A DNA stretch of 34,923 bases, taken from Thioalkalivibrio sulfidiphilus. GTDB taxonomy: Bacteria > Pseudomonadota > Gammaproteobacteria > Ectothiorhodospirales > Ectothiorhodospiraceae. Made by a program: the position numbers and the translations under genes. Shown here piece after piece: positions 7,478 to 15,857 of the stretch (its first letter is position 1; each line of letters opens with the position of its first letter). The notes under the pieces were generated by a model. That model was not told the origin of the DNA and searched no databases. It saw only the letters and a list, made by a program, of their open reading frames with translations. The DNA lies in NCBI RefSeq assembly GCF_000377945.1, contig NZ_KB898951.1, positions 1 to 34,923 of the forward strand. The letters are read 5' to 3'.

Positions 7478-8811
7478 GCCGCCGCCACCCGGTCGGGCCG
7501 GGCCTGAACGTGCGCAGGCTCGCGGGATTCGCCGAGCCACGGCGGACTCACGCCCAGGCGCCAGGCCACCGTCTCGGCGGACTTGAGCCCGTCCTCGTGG
7601 AAACCGTAGCCGCACCAGGCACCGCAGAACCACAGGCGGTCCGCGCCCTGGATGCCCGGCACCCGTTTCTGTGCGGCCATGGCGGCGGCATCGAACACCG
7701 GGTGCTGGTAGGTCATCTCGCGGATGATGGTTTCCTCCCGGGGTTCGGTGAGCGGGTTCAGGCTCACCAGGTAGGGGCCCTCGTTCTCCGGCAGGCGGTG
7801 CAGGCGGTTCATCCAGTAGGTCACGGAGACCTGCGGGCTGCCGTCACCGAAATCCTTGGCCAGGTAGTTCCAGGAGGACCACACCGCCCGGCGCCTGGGC
7901 ATCAGGCGGGCATCGGTGTGCAGCAGGGTGCGGTTGGGCTGGTAGCGGAAGGCCCCCAGCACCTGGCGCTCCGCCTCCGTCGGGTTCTCGATCAGGGACA
8001 GGGTCTCGTCCGCGTGGCTGGCCATGACCACTTGGTCGAAGCGTTCCACCCGGCCATCTGCGCAGCGCACGTGTACCCCGTCGGGCCGGCGGCGCACCTG
8101 TACCACCGGGGAGCCGGTGTGCACGTCCCCGTTGAAGGTGTCCAACATGCGGCGCACGTACACGCGGCTGCCGCCGGTGACGGTGCGCCACTGGGGCCGG
8201 TCGGTGACGTTGAGCAGCCCGTGATTGCGGAAGAAGTTCAGGAACGAGATGAGCGGAAAGTCCAGCATCTGCCGGGTGGGGCAGGACCAGATGGCTGCGG
8301 CCATGGGCAGCAGGTAATCATCCCGGAAGCCGGCGCCGTAGCCTTCGGTGAACAGGTAGTCCCCCAGGCTCACGTCCGGCACCCAGTTGGTCTCCAGCAG
8401 TTCCTTGCCGTGGCGGTTGAAGCGCAGGATGTCGCGCACCATGCGCAGGAAGCGCGGCCGCACCAGGTTGCCGCGCTGGGCGAACAGGGTGTTGAGATTG
8501 GTGCCCGCGTACTCCATGCGCCCGTCGCCGATCGAGGCGCTGAAGGACATGTCCGTGTCCTGGGAGGCGATGCCCAGGTGGCGGAACAGGCTGGTGAGCT
8601 CCGGGTAGTTGTGCTCGTTGAACACCACGAAGCCGGTGTCCACCGGCACCGGACCCCGGGGGCTGTCCACCGTCAGGGTGTTGCTGTGGCCGCCCACGTA
8701 TTCATTGCGCTCGAACAGGGTGACCTGGTGGCGCTTGTCCAGCAGCCAGGCGCTGGCCAGACCGGAAATGCCGCCGCCGATGACTGCGATGCGGGAATCT
8801 GCGTGGATCAT
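7474..8811 (-). CDS. FAD-dependent amine-oxidase-type oxidoreductase
   Basis: This 445-residue flavoprotein begins with the dinucleotide-binding fold IAVIGGGISGLASAW (8-22), followed by LFERNEYVGGHSNT, the classic amine oxidase/phytoene desaturase entry. The C-terminal FAD motif is LWFCGAWCGYGFHEDGLKSA (about 400-419). Homologues lead the FAD-DUF1365-CFA gene set and probably oxidise or desaturate a lipid. The ATG at 8811 has AGGAG upstream. It is the first gene of the seven-gene leftward unit, and its promoter region holds the LitR-type boxes shared with the divergent peroxidase gene. The last 30 residues are low-complexity and poorly conserved by eye. Confidence 0.88.
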   Translation of the reverse strand: MIHADSRIAVIGGGISGLASAWLLDKRHQVTLFERNEYVGGHSNTLTVDSPRGPVPVDTGFVVFNEHNYPELTSLFRHLGIASQDTDMSFSASIGDGRMEYAGTNLNTLFAQRGNLVRPRFLRMVRDILRFNRHGKELLETNWVPDVSLGDYLFTEGYGAGFRDDYLLPMAAAIWSCPTRQMLDFPLISFLNFFRNHGLLNVTDRPQWRTVTGGSRVYVRRMLDTFNGDVHTGSPVVQVRRRPDGVHVRCADGRVERFDQVVMASHADETLSLIENPTEAERQVLGAFRYQPNRTLLHTDARLMPRRRAVWSSWNYLAKDFGDGSPQVSVTYWMNRLHRLPENEGPYLVSLNPLTEPREETIIREMTYQHPVFDAAAMAAQKRVPGIQGADRLWFCGAWCGYGFHEDGLKSAETVAWRLGVSPPWLGESREPAHVQARPDRVAAA

Positions 8812-8861
8812 GGGACGCTCCTGGGCGTGGGGTTATGGCCGTGTAGAAAGCCGATGCAATA

Positions 8862-8891
8862 CTTATACACCATCTGTACAATTTTTGTAAA
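8862..8891 (-). promoter_or_regulatory. Predicted promoter of the FAD-DUF1365-CFA unit
   Basis: On the minus strand TTTACA (8891-8886) is followed after 18 bp by TATAAG (8867-8862), giving a leader of about 45 nt to the ATG at 8811. The elements coincide with three of the four operator boxes, so bound regulator would block RNA polymerase. Confidence 0.55.
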
Positions 8892-8901
8892 TTGGTGTAC
8901 A
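8864..8901. promoter_or_regulatory. LitR/CarH-type operator, four boxes at 11-bp spacing
   Basis: Four direct TNTANA boxes lie at 8864-8869 (TATACA), 8875-8880 (TGTACA), 8886-8891 (TGTAAA) and 8896-8901 (TGTACA), so their starts are 11, 11 and 10 bp apart. CarH of Thermus binds a series of 11-bp repeats with core TNTACA, and P. putida LitR-type sites also use TGTACA units. The boxes lie between the divergent FAD-oxidoreductase and peroxidase genes. A second set with the same spacing precedes the regulator gene. Confidence 0.75.
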
Positions 8902-8949
8902 ACTATCTCGTGCTCGAGACCCGGGGTCTCAGATGAAGGAGTGATTGCC

Positions 8950-9492
8950 ATGCGCCGAATGAGCTTGCTTGCGATCCTGACGCTGCTGCTGGCGATGCCC
9001 GCCGCGCAGGCCGCCTGTCCCGACTACCTGGACGTGAACAAGCGCCCCCTGACCGGGGGCGAGGCCCTCAACCTGTGCGAGACCTATCGCGGTCAGGTGC
9101 TGCTGGTGGTCAACACCGCCAGCAAGTGCGGCTACACCCGCCAGTTCGAGGGCCTGGAGGCCCTGTACGCCCGCTACCAGGACCGCGGGCTGGTGGTGAT
9201 GGGCTTCCCCTCCAATGACTTCGGTGGCCAGGAGCCGGGTACCGAGGAGCAGATCCTGGAGTTCTGCCGCCTGACCTACGGGGTGCAGTTCCCCATGTTC
9301 GAGAAGACCCATGCCGCCCGGGGGCAGGCTGATCCCCTGTACCGGGGGCTGGCCCGGGAGGCGGGGGAGTTTCCGGCCTGGAACTTCCACAAGTACCTGA
9401 TCGACCGTGAGGGCCGCGTGGTGGGCAGCTTCCCGAGCCGGGTGACCCCGGAGGATCCTGCCTTGATCCGGGCCATCGAGGCGCTTCTGTGA
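8950..9492 (+). CDS. Exported glutathione-peroxidase-family protein
   Basis: This 180-residue thiol peroxidase is preceded by GAAGGAG. The signal peptide is residues 1-22 (ending AAQAA), so it acts in the periplasm. The catalytic set is complete: Cys60 in NTASKCGYT, Gln94 in DFGGQEPG, and Trp144-Asn145 in FPAWNFHKYLI. Cys106 (EFC) is placed like the resolving Cys of thioredoxin-dependent members. It reduces hydrogen peroxide or lipid hydroperoxides. As the first rightward gene from the LitR-boxed promoter, it would remove peroxides formed under light. It overlaps the next gene by GTGA. Confidence 0.92.
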   Translation: MRRMSLLAILTLLLAMPAAQAACPDYLDVNKRPLTGGEALNLCETYRGQVLLVVNTASKCGYTRQFEGLEALYARYQDRGLVVMGFPSNDFGGQEPGTEEQILEFCRLTYGVQFPMFEKTHAARGQADPLYRGLAREAGEFPAWNFHKYLIDREGRVVGSFPSRVTPEDPALIRAIEALL

Positions 9493-10280
9493 GCGCACAG
9501 GCCCCCGTTCATCCTGCAGGCCACAGCCCTGCCGCATGGGTGGACGAGGCCCTGTCGGGCGCGGAGGTGGTGATCTTCCGCTCCCGGCTCACGGATGTGC
9601 GGCCGCTCAAGACCTGGCTCTCCCGGCACCCAGAGGTGCGGGTGCGGGAGGTGCTGATGGAGATGGGTAGCGGCGAGCAGCGTGAGCGTTTCCAGGGGCT
9701 CAAGGCACGCACGCACTGGGAGACCCTGCCCCAGATCTTCATCAACGGACAGTTCGTGGGCGGGCAGGTGGAATTCTTCGGCCATCCGCTGGTGACCGGA
9801 CGGGACGTGACCCCGGCGACCCCCGGGGCCTCCCTGCCGTCGGCCGCCCTGGTCAAGGCCCTGGGCTACGCGGGACTCGTGCCCTTCGGAGTGGGTCTGC
9901 TGATGCTGCTGTTCGGGATGCCGCTGCCCCGGTCCTCTGCCGGCGCCTGGCTGGTCGCCTACGGCGCGGTGATCGCCACCTTCCTGGGGGCGGTGCACTG
10001 GGGACAGGCCCTGGCCGGACGCTTCCCGGCGAGGCAGGCGGGCAGGGCCATGGTCTGGGCCGTGGTGCCATCCATCCTGGCCTGGCTGACGCTGCTGTTG
10101 CCGGTGATCTGGGCCCTGCCCCTGCAGGTGGTCCTGTTCGCCCTGATCCTGGCGGTGGACGGCCGTTTCGGTGCGCAGCTGGGCTGGCCCGGGTATTATC
10201 GCCGCTTGAGACTTATCCTGAGTGCGGCAGTCATGATTATCCTGGCCACGGCATGGCTGATTCTGTTGGTAACCCCTTAA
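9489..10280 (+). CDS. Degenerate glutaredoxin fused to DUF3429 membrane domain
   Basis: Starting at a GTG that overlaps the peroxidase stop, this gives 263 aa. Residues about 15-100 follow the glutaredoxin fold: VVIF at 27-30 and [14 protein letters not shown] at 79-92 match the substrate-binding TVPxIFxxGxxxGG. The stretch where CPYC should be reads RSRLTDV, and the whole protein contains no cysteine, so it cannot do dithiol chemistry. Residues about 120-260 form a four- to five-segment membrane domain typical of DUF3429 ([27 protein letters not shown]). DUF3429 proteins occur in light-induced clusters; the role is unknown. The glutaredoxin part may serve only as a binding or anchoring module. 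Confidence 0.83.
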   Translation: MSAQAPVHPAGHSPAAWVDEALSGAEVVIFRSRLTDVRPLKTWLSRHPEVRVREVLMEMGSGEQRERFQGLKARTHWETLPQIFINGQFVGGQVEFFGHPLVTGRDVTPATPGASLPSAALVKALGYAGLVPFGVGLLMLLFGMPLPRSSAGAWLVAYGAVIATFLGAVHWGQALAGRFPARQAGRAMVWAVVPSILAWLTLLLPVIWALPLQVVLFALILAVDGRFGAQLGWPGYYRRLRLILSAAVMIILATAWLILLVTP

Positions 10281-10302
10281 ACGCATCAGGAGTGAGACGA
10301 CG

Positions 10303-10932
10303 ATGAAAGCACAAGCGAAGGAATACCTGATGAGCCATCACGACTGCTGCGAGCAGGAAGACGATTTCCCGAGTGCCGATGCCGAACAGCGCATGGCCGA
10401 GGACTACACCCGCATCATTCGCGGCCTTGGGGAGGATCCCGATCGCAACGGCCTGATCGGTACCCCGCTGCGCGCGGCCCGGGCCATGTCCTACCTGACC
10501 CGCGGTTATCACCAGAGCCTCGACGAGCTGGTCAACGGCGCCCTGTTCGAGACCGACAACGACGAGATGGTGCTGGTGCGCGACATCGAGTTCTATTCCC
10601 TGTGCGAGCACCACCTGCTGCCCTTCCTGGGCCGCTGCCACGTAGCCTACCTGCCCAAGGGCAGGGTGATCGGCCTGTCCAAGATCGCCCGCATCGTGGA
10701 CATGTTCGCCCGCCGCCTGCAGATCCAGGAGACCCTCACGCGACAGATCGCCGAGGCCATCGAGTCGGTGACCGACGCCCGGGGCGTGGCGGTGGTCATG
10801 GAGGCAAAGCACATGTGCATGATGATGCGCGGCGTGGAGAAGCAGAACTCCACCATGACCACCTCCATGATGACCGGCACCTTCCGCAACGATGCCCGCA
10901 CCCGGGCGGAATTCATGGGCTTGATTCGTTGA
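10303..10932 (+). CDS. folE: GTP cyclohydrolase I
   Basis: This 209-residue enzyme converts GTP to 7,8-dihydroneopterin triphosphate, the first step of folate and pterin synthesis. The zinc ligands are Cys101 and His104 ([10 protein letters not shown]) and Cys172 (HMCMMMRGV), all intact. [28 protein letters not shown] and the C-terminal [10 protein letters not shown] complete the active-site pattern. The start has GGAG about ten bases upstream; ATG 10330 is an alternative. Being in the photo-stress cluster, it probably raises pterin or methenyltetrahydrofolate supply for the photolyase antenna. It converges on the photolyase gene across a repeat-filled 210-bp gap. Confidence 0.96.
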   Translation: MKAQAKEYLMSHHDCCEQEDDFPSADAEQRMAEDYTRIIRGLGEDPDRNGLIGTPLRAARAMSYLTRGYHQSLDELVNGALFETDNDEMVLVRDIEFYSLCEHHLLPFLGRCHVAYLPKGRVIGLSKIARIVDMFARRLQIQETLTRQIAEAIESVTDARGVAVVMEAKHMCMMMRGVEKQNSTMTTSMMTGTFRNDARTRAEFMGLIR

Positions 10933-10959
10933 GGCGGGAAGCCAGAGGCGTGAGGGGTT

Positions 10960-10985
10960 AGGCGAAAGGCGAAAGGCGAAAGGCG
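10960..10985 (+). repeat. Heptamer tandem repeat AGGCGAA
   Basis: Three perfect AGGCGAA units at 10960-10980 are followed by a partial AGGCG. This is a short direct repeat just after folE, and slippage could change the copy number. No function is evident. Confidence 0.7.
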
Positions 10986-10989
10986 CTTT

Positions 10990-11142
10990 GCCACAGAGGG
11001 CACAGAGGTCACAGAGATAATGCATTGATGCAGGAGGCCCGACCTCGGGCCGAACGGCGGTGGTCAGCCGGGCATCGATGTTCGGGGCGAGGTCACCCCT
11101 CCTACATGGGTTTTCCCTCTGTGACCTCTGTGCCCTCTGTGG
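10990..11142. repeat. Nested inverted repeats between folE and phr
   Basis: The outer arms are CCACAGAGGGCACAGAGGTC (10991-11010, 9-bp units) and the inverse ending at about 11142. Inside lies a second inverted element: 11030-11053 starts CAGGAGGCCCGACCTCGG, and 11081-11105 reads as its inverse, ending CCCTCCTAC. The inner element has a relative at 22578-22649. The structure separates the convergent folE and phr genes and may act as a bidirectional transcript end, although no U-tract is present. Confidence 0.65.
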
Positions 11143-12594
11143 CTAAAAATCATCCTTCATCCCTTTGATCACCTCCCACATCTCCAGCGCCTGCCGGCGG
11201 CTTTCCGCGAGATCAACGATGGGCCGGGGATAGTTGCCACCCAGGCGTACACCCGCCGCCTTGAGGATCGCCTCCGGCGCCTCCCAGGGCCTGTGGATGT
11301 ATTTGACCGGCAGCTTCGCCAGTTCCGGCACCCACTGGCGCACGTAGTCGCCGTTAGGGTCGAAGCGTTCGCCCTGAAGCACGGGATTGAACACCCGAAA
11401 GTAGGGTGCGGCGTCGGCGCCGCAGCCGGCGGTCCATTGCCAGCCCAGGGTGTTGCTGGCCAGGTCCGCGTCCACCAGGGTGTCCCAGAACCAGCGGGCC
11501 CCGGTGAGCCAGTGGGCGCCCAGGTTCTTGGTGAGCAGGGAGGCGACGATCATGCGCACCCGGTTGTGCATCCAGCCGGTGGCCCACAGGGCGCGCATGG
11601 CGGCGTCCACCAGGGGGATGCCGGTGCGGCCCCGTTGCCAGGCCCGCAGTGTCTCTTCGTCCAGTTTGCGCCAGGGCAGCTTGAGAAAGCGCGGGTCCAG
11701 GGGCTCGTCGCTGGTCCGGGGGAAGTGGTAGAGCAGGTGATGGGCGAACTCCCGCCAGCCGATCTCGCGCAGGAAGCTGTCGATGCCCTTGTGGGCCGCC
11801 TTGCCGCCATGCCGGTCCTTGGCCACCTGGCAGGCGGCGGCCGCCTGGCGGGGGCCGAGCTCGCCGAAGTGCAGGTAGGGGGAGAGGCGTGAACTGCCGT
11901 CCCGGTCGGGGCGGTTGCGCATCTCGTCGTAGTCCGCCACCGCCTCGTCCATGAAATCCGCAAGGCGCGCCAGGGCACCCGCCTCGCCGGGCTGCCAGAG
12001 TTCGGTAAAGCCTACGGCCCAGTCCAGTTCGGGCAACAATCCGAGGGATTCGAGGGTCTCGCTCGGGGGAAGGGTGGCGGGGGTCCTGATGTGCTTGGGA
12101 GCAGGGGTCACGTCCACCGGCACGCCCAGTCCCAGGCAGGCCTTCCAGAAGGGGGTGAACACCTTGTAGGGGGCGCCGTCTTGCTTGGCCACCGTCCAGG
12201 GCTCGAACAGCAGGGCGGCATTGAAGCTCTCTGCCCGGATGCCCTGATCCCGCAGTTGCTGCTTGATGCCGGTGTCCCGGGCAATCAGCGCCGGTTCGTA
12301 GAGCCGGTTCCAAAGCACCTGTTGGGCCCCCGTCTCCCGGATCAGGCCCTGCAGGGTCTCAAGACTCGCACCCTGGCGGATGACGAGATCCGCTCCCCGG
12401 GCGCGCAGGTCTTCGCCCAGGGCCGCAAGGCTGTGGTGCAGCCACCAGAGGCTCGCGCCGCCGGGTGCCCAGTCGCCTTCCTCCTGCGGGGCGTGGATGT
12501 AGACGGGGATCACCTCGCCGTCTTCCAGCGCCCGGGCCAGCGCCGGGTTGTCGGTCAGGCGCAGGTCGCGCCGGAACCAGAGCAGGGTCCGCAT
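11143..12594 (-). CDS. phrB: Deoxyribodipyrimidine photolyase, class I type
   Basis: This protein of about 483 residues repairs cyclobutane pyrimidine dimers using blue light and FADH-. It starts RTLLWFRRDLRLTDNPAL, the antenna-domain signature. The FAD domain includes SRLSPYLHFGEL, TGIPLVDAAMRALWATGWMHNR, and DADLASNTLGWQWTAGCGADAAPYFR, which holds the electron-transfer Trp residues and the Asp/Asn contacts to FAD. It is the last of four overlapping leftward genes headed by the LitR-like regulator. The ATG at 12594 shares a base with the SDR stop (TGATG); a GTG three bases earlier is equally possible. Confidence 0.95.
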   Translation of the reverse strand: MRTLLWFRRDLRLTDNPALARALEDGEVIPVYIHAPQEEGDWAPGGASLWWLHHSLAALGEDLRARGADLVIRQGASLETLQGLIRETGAQQVLWNRLYEPALIARDTGIKQQLRDQGIRAESFNAALLFEPWTVAKQDGAPYKVFTPFWKACLGLGVPVDVTPAPKHIRTPATLPPSETLESLGLLPELDWAVGFTELWQPGEAGALARLADFMDEAVADYDEMRNRPDRDGSSRLSPYLHFGELGPRQAAAACQVAKDRHGGKAAHKGIDSFLREIGWREFAHHLLYHFPRTSDEPLDPRFLKLPWRKLDEETLRAWQRGRTGIPLVDAAMRALWATGWMHNRVRMIVASLLTKNLGAHWLTGARWFWDTLVDADLASNTLGWQWTAGCGADAAPYFRVFNPVLQGERFDPNGDYVRQWVPELAKLPVKYIHRPWEAPEAILKAAGVRLGGNYPRPIVDLAESRRQALEMWEVIKGMKDDF

Positions 12595-13340
12595 CACCGG
12601 GCCCTCACCATGGGGCGCACGGCGGTGAAGCCGCCGTCCACGGGCAACACCTGGCCGGTGATCCAGTCGGCTTCCTCGCAGACCAGCCAGCAGGCGGCCC
12701 GGGCCAGGTCCTCGGCGGCGCCGTAGCGGCCCAGGGGGTATTGGGCGCGGATCTGTTCCTCCGCCGTCTGGGCGGAGAACAGCCGCTCCGTGGCCGCCGT
12801 GCGGGTCAGGCCCGGGGCGATGGCGTTGATGCGGATGCCCTGGGGGGCATAGGTGGCGGCCGCCGAGCGCACCAGGGCCTCGATGCCGCCCTTGGCCATG
12901 GCGATGGCCTCGTGGTTGGAGACGCCCACCCGGGCCACCACGGAGCTGACCAGCACCACCTTGCCCGGCCGTTTCGCCGTAAGCAGCGCCTGCACATAGG
13001 CGCGCAGGGTGAAGAAGGCGCTGTCCAGGTTGGCGGCCAGGGTCTGGCGATAGGTGTCTTCGTCGGTGCGGTGCAGGGGGGCGAGCAGGGTGCTGCCCAC
13101 GGCGTGGATCAGGGCGTCGGGTGGTGCGCCGAAGGTCTCCATGCAGGCGGCGAGCGCCTGCTCCGCGCCCGCGCCGGTGGAGACGTCTGCCTGGATGGGC
13201 AGGAACTGTTCGGATGCGCCGGACAGGCGTGCGGCATCCCGGCTCACGCCGGCCACCCGCCAGCCCCGGGACTGCAACAGGGTGGTGGCGGCCTGGCCGA
13301 GTCCGCCGGCGGCGCCGGTGATCAGTGCGGTGCGGGTCAT
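12594..13340 (-). CDS. SDR-family protein lacking the catalytic Tyr
   Basis: This 248-residue Rossmann-fold protein has an intact nucleotide loop, TGAAGGLG (8-15), and a structural SDR end (VLPVDGGF). Ser132/133 is in place, but the YxxxK site reads IAMAK (146-150), so the catalytic Tyr is replaced by Ile while Lys150 stays. The NAG motif is HAVGS. It should bind NAD(P) but may not reduce a ketone in the usual way. Tyr-less SDRs with NHEAIA-like sequences appear, from memory, in other photolyase clusters. Its start overlaps the cryB stop (ATGA), and its stop overlaps phrB, so the four genes are translationally coupled. Confidence 0.85.
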   Translation of the reverse strand: MTRTALITGAAGGLGQAATTLLQSRGWRVAGVSRDAARLSGASEQFLPIQADVSTGAGAEQALAACMETFGAPPDALIHAVGSTLLAPLHRTDEDTYRQTLAANLDSAFFTLRAYVQALLTAKRPGKVVLVSSVVARVGVSNHEAIAMAKGGIEALVRSAAATYAPQGIRINAIAPGLTRTAATERLFSAQTAEEQIRAQYPLGRYGAAEDLARAACWLVCEEADWITGQVLPVDGGFTAVRPMVRAR

Positions 13341-14911
13341 GTTCGGTCTCCGGTGAGGGTTGTGCGGATGTCTTGAGCTTTCTGGCGGATGGCCGCCAGG
13401 CGCTCGGGGGAAAGTCGGTCCAGGTTGCGCCACTGCAACGCGGTGCGCGGATGCTTCGAGAACCTCGCCCGGTGCCGGTCCAGGAAGTCCCAGTACAGGG
13501 TGGTGAACGGGCAGGCCTGCTCGCCCAGGGCCTCCTGCGGTTGGTAGCGGCAGTGCTCGCAGTAGTTGCTCATGCGTTTGATGTACTGGCCCGAGGCCAC
13601 GTAGGGCTTGGAGGCCATGCGCCCGCCGTCGGCGTACTGGGACATGCCCAAGGTGTTGGGCAACTCGACCCATTCCACCGCGTCCACGTACACCGCCAGG
13701 TACCATTCATGGAGCGCCCGGGGTCTGACACCCAGCAGCTGGGCGAACAGGCCGGTGACCATGAGCCGCTGGATGTGGTGGGCATAGCCGAGTTCGAGCG
13801 TCTGGCCCAGGGTCTCGGCCAGGCAGCGCATGTCCGTCTCCCCGGTCCAGTAGAAGCCGGGCAGATCCTCCCCGGCCTCCAGCGCGTTCCATTCAAGCCA
13901 CTCGGGCATGTGCTGCCAGTACAGGCCGCGCACGTACTCACGCCAGCCCAGGACCTGGCGAATGAAACCCTCCACCGAGGCGAGCGGCGCACGGCCATCC
14001 CGCCAGGCGGCCTCGGCGGCCTCGATCACCTCCCGGGGGGAGATGAGCTTGAGGTTCAGGGCCGCGCTGATGCGCGCGTGGTAGAGCCAGGGCTCGCCGG
14101 TCCACAGGGCATCCTGGTAGGGGCCGAAGGCAGGCAGGCGGAGGTCGAAGAAGTCCTTGAGCGCCGCCCGGGCCTGTTCCGGGGTGATCGGCCAGTCGAA
14201 GGCCCGAAGCGATCCCGGGTGGTCGGGGAAATGGCGTTCCACGTCCGCCATGGCCTCACGGGTCAGGGCATCGGGTTCGAAGCCCAGGGGTGCCGGCAGC
14301 ATCCCGGGTCCGGTCTTGGGCAGGGGCTTGCGGTTCTCGGTGTCGAAGTTCCAGCGGCCGCCGGCGGGCTGGCCGTCTTCCATGAGCACGCCCAGCTGTT
14401 CGCGCACGTGGCGGTAGAAATGTTCCAGCCGGGTCTGTTTGCGCCGCCCGGCCCAGTGCCTGAACGTCTCCAGCGAGACGAGAAAGTGTGCGTCTTCCCG
14501 GATCTCCAGGGGCACGCCGGCCGCCTCGCAGACCCGGGTCAGGGACTGTAGCACCCGATGGTCGCCGGGCTGGGTGAGGATCACCCTCTCGGGGCGCAGT
14601 CGCGCCAGGTCCGCGCCCAGGGCCCCGGCGAGCGAGCCATGGGGATGGTGGCCGAGGCGGTGATACACCAGGGGCCGGCCGGCCTGCCGGCAGGCGTCCC
14701 GGAAGTGGCGCATGGCGGCCAGGAACAGGGTGGAGCGGGCCTTGTGGGACCAGACGTGGGTGGACTCTTCGGCCACCTCCGCCATCCACAGGCAGTCACG
14801 GGCGGAATCCAGCTCGATGAGCGGACGCGCGCGAGGGTCGAGCTGGTCACCCAGCACGACGATCAGGTGTCTGATTGGCGGACCAAACTCAGACCTGGAC
14901 GAGGCTTCCAT
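13337..14911 (-). CDS. cryB: Iron-sulfur photolyase/cryptochrome (FeS-BCP, CryB/PhrB type)
   Basis: This 524-residue protein has the four cluster-binding cysteines at 363, 451, 454 and 467. Their spacing (88, 3, 13) equals that of Agrobacterium PhrB, a (6-4) photolyase with a [4Fe-4S] cluster, FAD and a lumazine antenna. The segment GGRMASKPYVASGQYIKRMSNYCEHC is the family hallmark. It starts with the antenna domain HLIVVLGDQLDP. It probably repairs (6-4) photoproducts, and it could also signal light, as CryB does in Rhodobacter. It overlaps the regulator gene by 23 bp and the SDR gene by ATGA. The start is set by MEASSRSEF, just before the conserved N-terminal strand. Confidence 0.93.
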   Translation of the reverse strand: MEASSRSEFGPPIRHLIVVLGDQLDPRARPLIELDSARDCLWMAEVAEESTHVWSHKARSTLFLAAMRHFRDACRQAGRPLVYHRLGHHPHGSLAGALGADLARLRPERVILTQPGDHRVLQSLTRVCEAAGVPLEIREDAHFLVSLETFRHWAGRRKQTRLEHFYRHVREQLGVLMEDGQPAGGRWNFDTENRKPLPKTGPGMLPAPLGFEPDALTREAMADVERHFPDHPGSLRAFDWPITPEQARAALKDFFDLRLPAFGPYQDALWTGEPWLYHARISAALNLKLISPREVIEAAEAAWRDGRAPLASVEGFIRQVLGWREYVRGLYWQHMPEWLEWNALEAGEDLPGFYWTGETDMRCLAETLGQTLELGYAHHIQRLMVTGLFAQLLGVRPRALHEWYLAVYVDAVEWVELPNTLGMSQYADGGRMASKPYVASGQYIKRMSNYCEHCRYQPQEALGEQACPFTTLYWDFLDRHRARFSKHPRTALQWRNLDRLSPERLAAIRQKAQDIRTTLTGDRT

Positions 14912-15848
14912 GAAGCCGTCTCGCGGCCTTGTCCGGCTCGGTGCCCAGGGACTGGGCGCCGATGAGTTCCAGGGCGGGCGGCAGCGGGTCGAAGCCGGGA
15001 CCCATGGCGAACACCGGCAGGCGCTCGCCACCCGCCTCGGCGCCGGGCCAGTGGGCCAGCCGGGCGCTGTGCTGCAGGGGGCTGTCGCTGTAGAGCACGA
15101 TGGCGCTGGCGCCGGCGCGCCGTGCCAGGGCTTCGAGCCCGGCCACCGGGGCCCCCGTGGTGAGCAGGTGCGCATGGATGCCCCGTTGTGCCGAAGCCAG
15201 GGCGAACAGCAGCAGGCCCAGGTCGCCCGGGGATTCGTGCATCGGCACGGCGAGCACGCGCAAGGCATCGGCACTGCACTGCTGATGGCGCAGGCGGGTG
15301 TCCAGGGTCTGGCGCAGCCAGCGGTTGAGGAAGGCCAGTTCGGCACCGGCCACCACGTCCGTGACAGGGCGTTCCTGGAGCATGCGCTGCAGGGGCAGGG
15401 CCAGCTGCTGGATGACCGTCTCCAGGGAGAACAGTGACAGGGCGTCTTCCCAGGTGGCGCTCATGGCGGGGACATCCAGGCTGCCGATGGCCTCGCGCAG
15501 ACGCATGCGGTACTCGTTCCAGCCGCGGCTTTCGCGTCCCGGCGGCGGGGTCTGCGGCGCAGCCGTGCTCTCGGCGGGCGGGGTCTCGGTGCTCTCCAGC
15601 AGTTGTCCCACCTGGCCGATGGATACGCCCTGATCAAGCAGTCGCAGAACCCGGTTGATGAGTTCGATGTCCTCGCCGCTGTAGAGGCGGTGGCCCTTGG
15701 GTGTGCGCTTGGGTCGAATCAGGCCATAGCGGCGCTCCCAGGCGCGCAGGGTCACGGGATGAACGCCCGTCAGTGCACACACCGTGCGGATGGGGAACAG
15801 CCCTTCCTCGGTCGGCAGGTCTTCAATGGAGTCCGTGGTGATCGCCAT
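14889..15848 (-). CDS. litR: LitR/CarH-family MerR regulator without B12 ligands
   Basis: This 319-residue regulator has a MerR winged-helix N-terminus (about 18-85: FPIRTVCALTGVHPVTLRAWERRYG, then RLYSGEDIELI). A linker and a C-terminal region (about 115-319) follow, matching the helical bundle plus Rossmann B12 domain of CarH. By eye, the CarH ligands are missing. The W-x9-EH helix reads PVTDVVAGAELAF (161-173), and the lower-axial His loop (ExHxxG) reads HESPGDLG (204-211). This resembles class II LitR (PplR1 of P. putida), which does not need B12. The start at 15848 is chosen because the promoter lies immediately upstream; the open frame continues to 16178 through the operator. It is autoregulated by its own boxes. 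Confidence 0.88.
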   Translation of the reverse strand: MAITTDSIEDLPTEEGLFPIRTVCALTGVHPVTLRAWERRYGLIRPKRTPKGHRLYSGEDIELINRVLRLLDQGVSIGQVGQLLESTETPPAESTAAPQTPPPGRESRGWNEYRMRLREAIGSLDVPAMSATWEDALSLFSLETVIQQLALPLQRMLQERPVTDVVAGAELAFLNRWLRQTLDTRLRHQQCSADALRVLAVPMHESPGDLGLLLFALASAQRGIHAHLLTTGAPVAGLEALARRAGASAIVLYSDSPLQHSARLAHWPGAEAGGERLPVFAMGPGFDPLPPALELIGAQSLGTEPDKAARRLHGSLVQV

Positions 15849-15857
15849 GGAAATAAT

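Noticed and set aside
10960-11142. Short direct repeats after folE as a possible CRISPR array
   Set aside because: Repeat units are 7-9 bp without spacers, and no cas gene is present.
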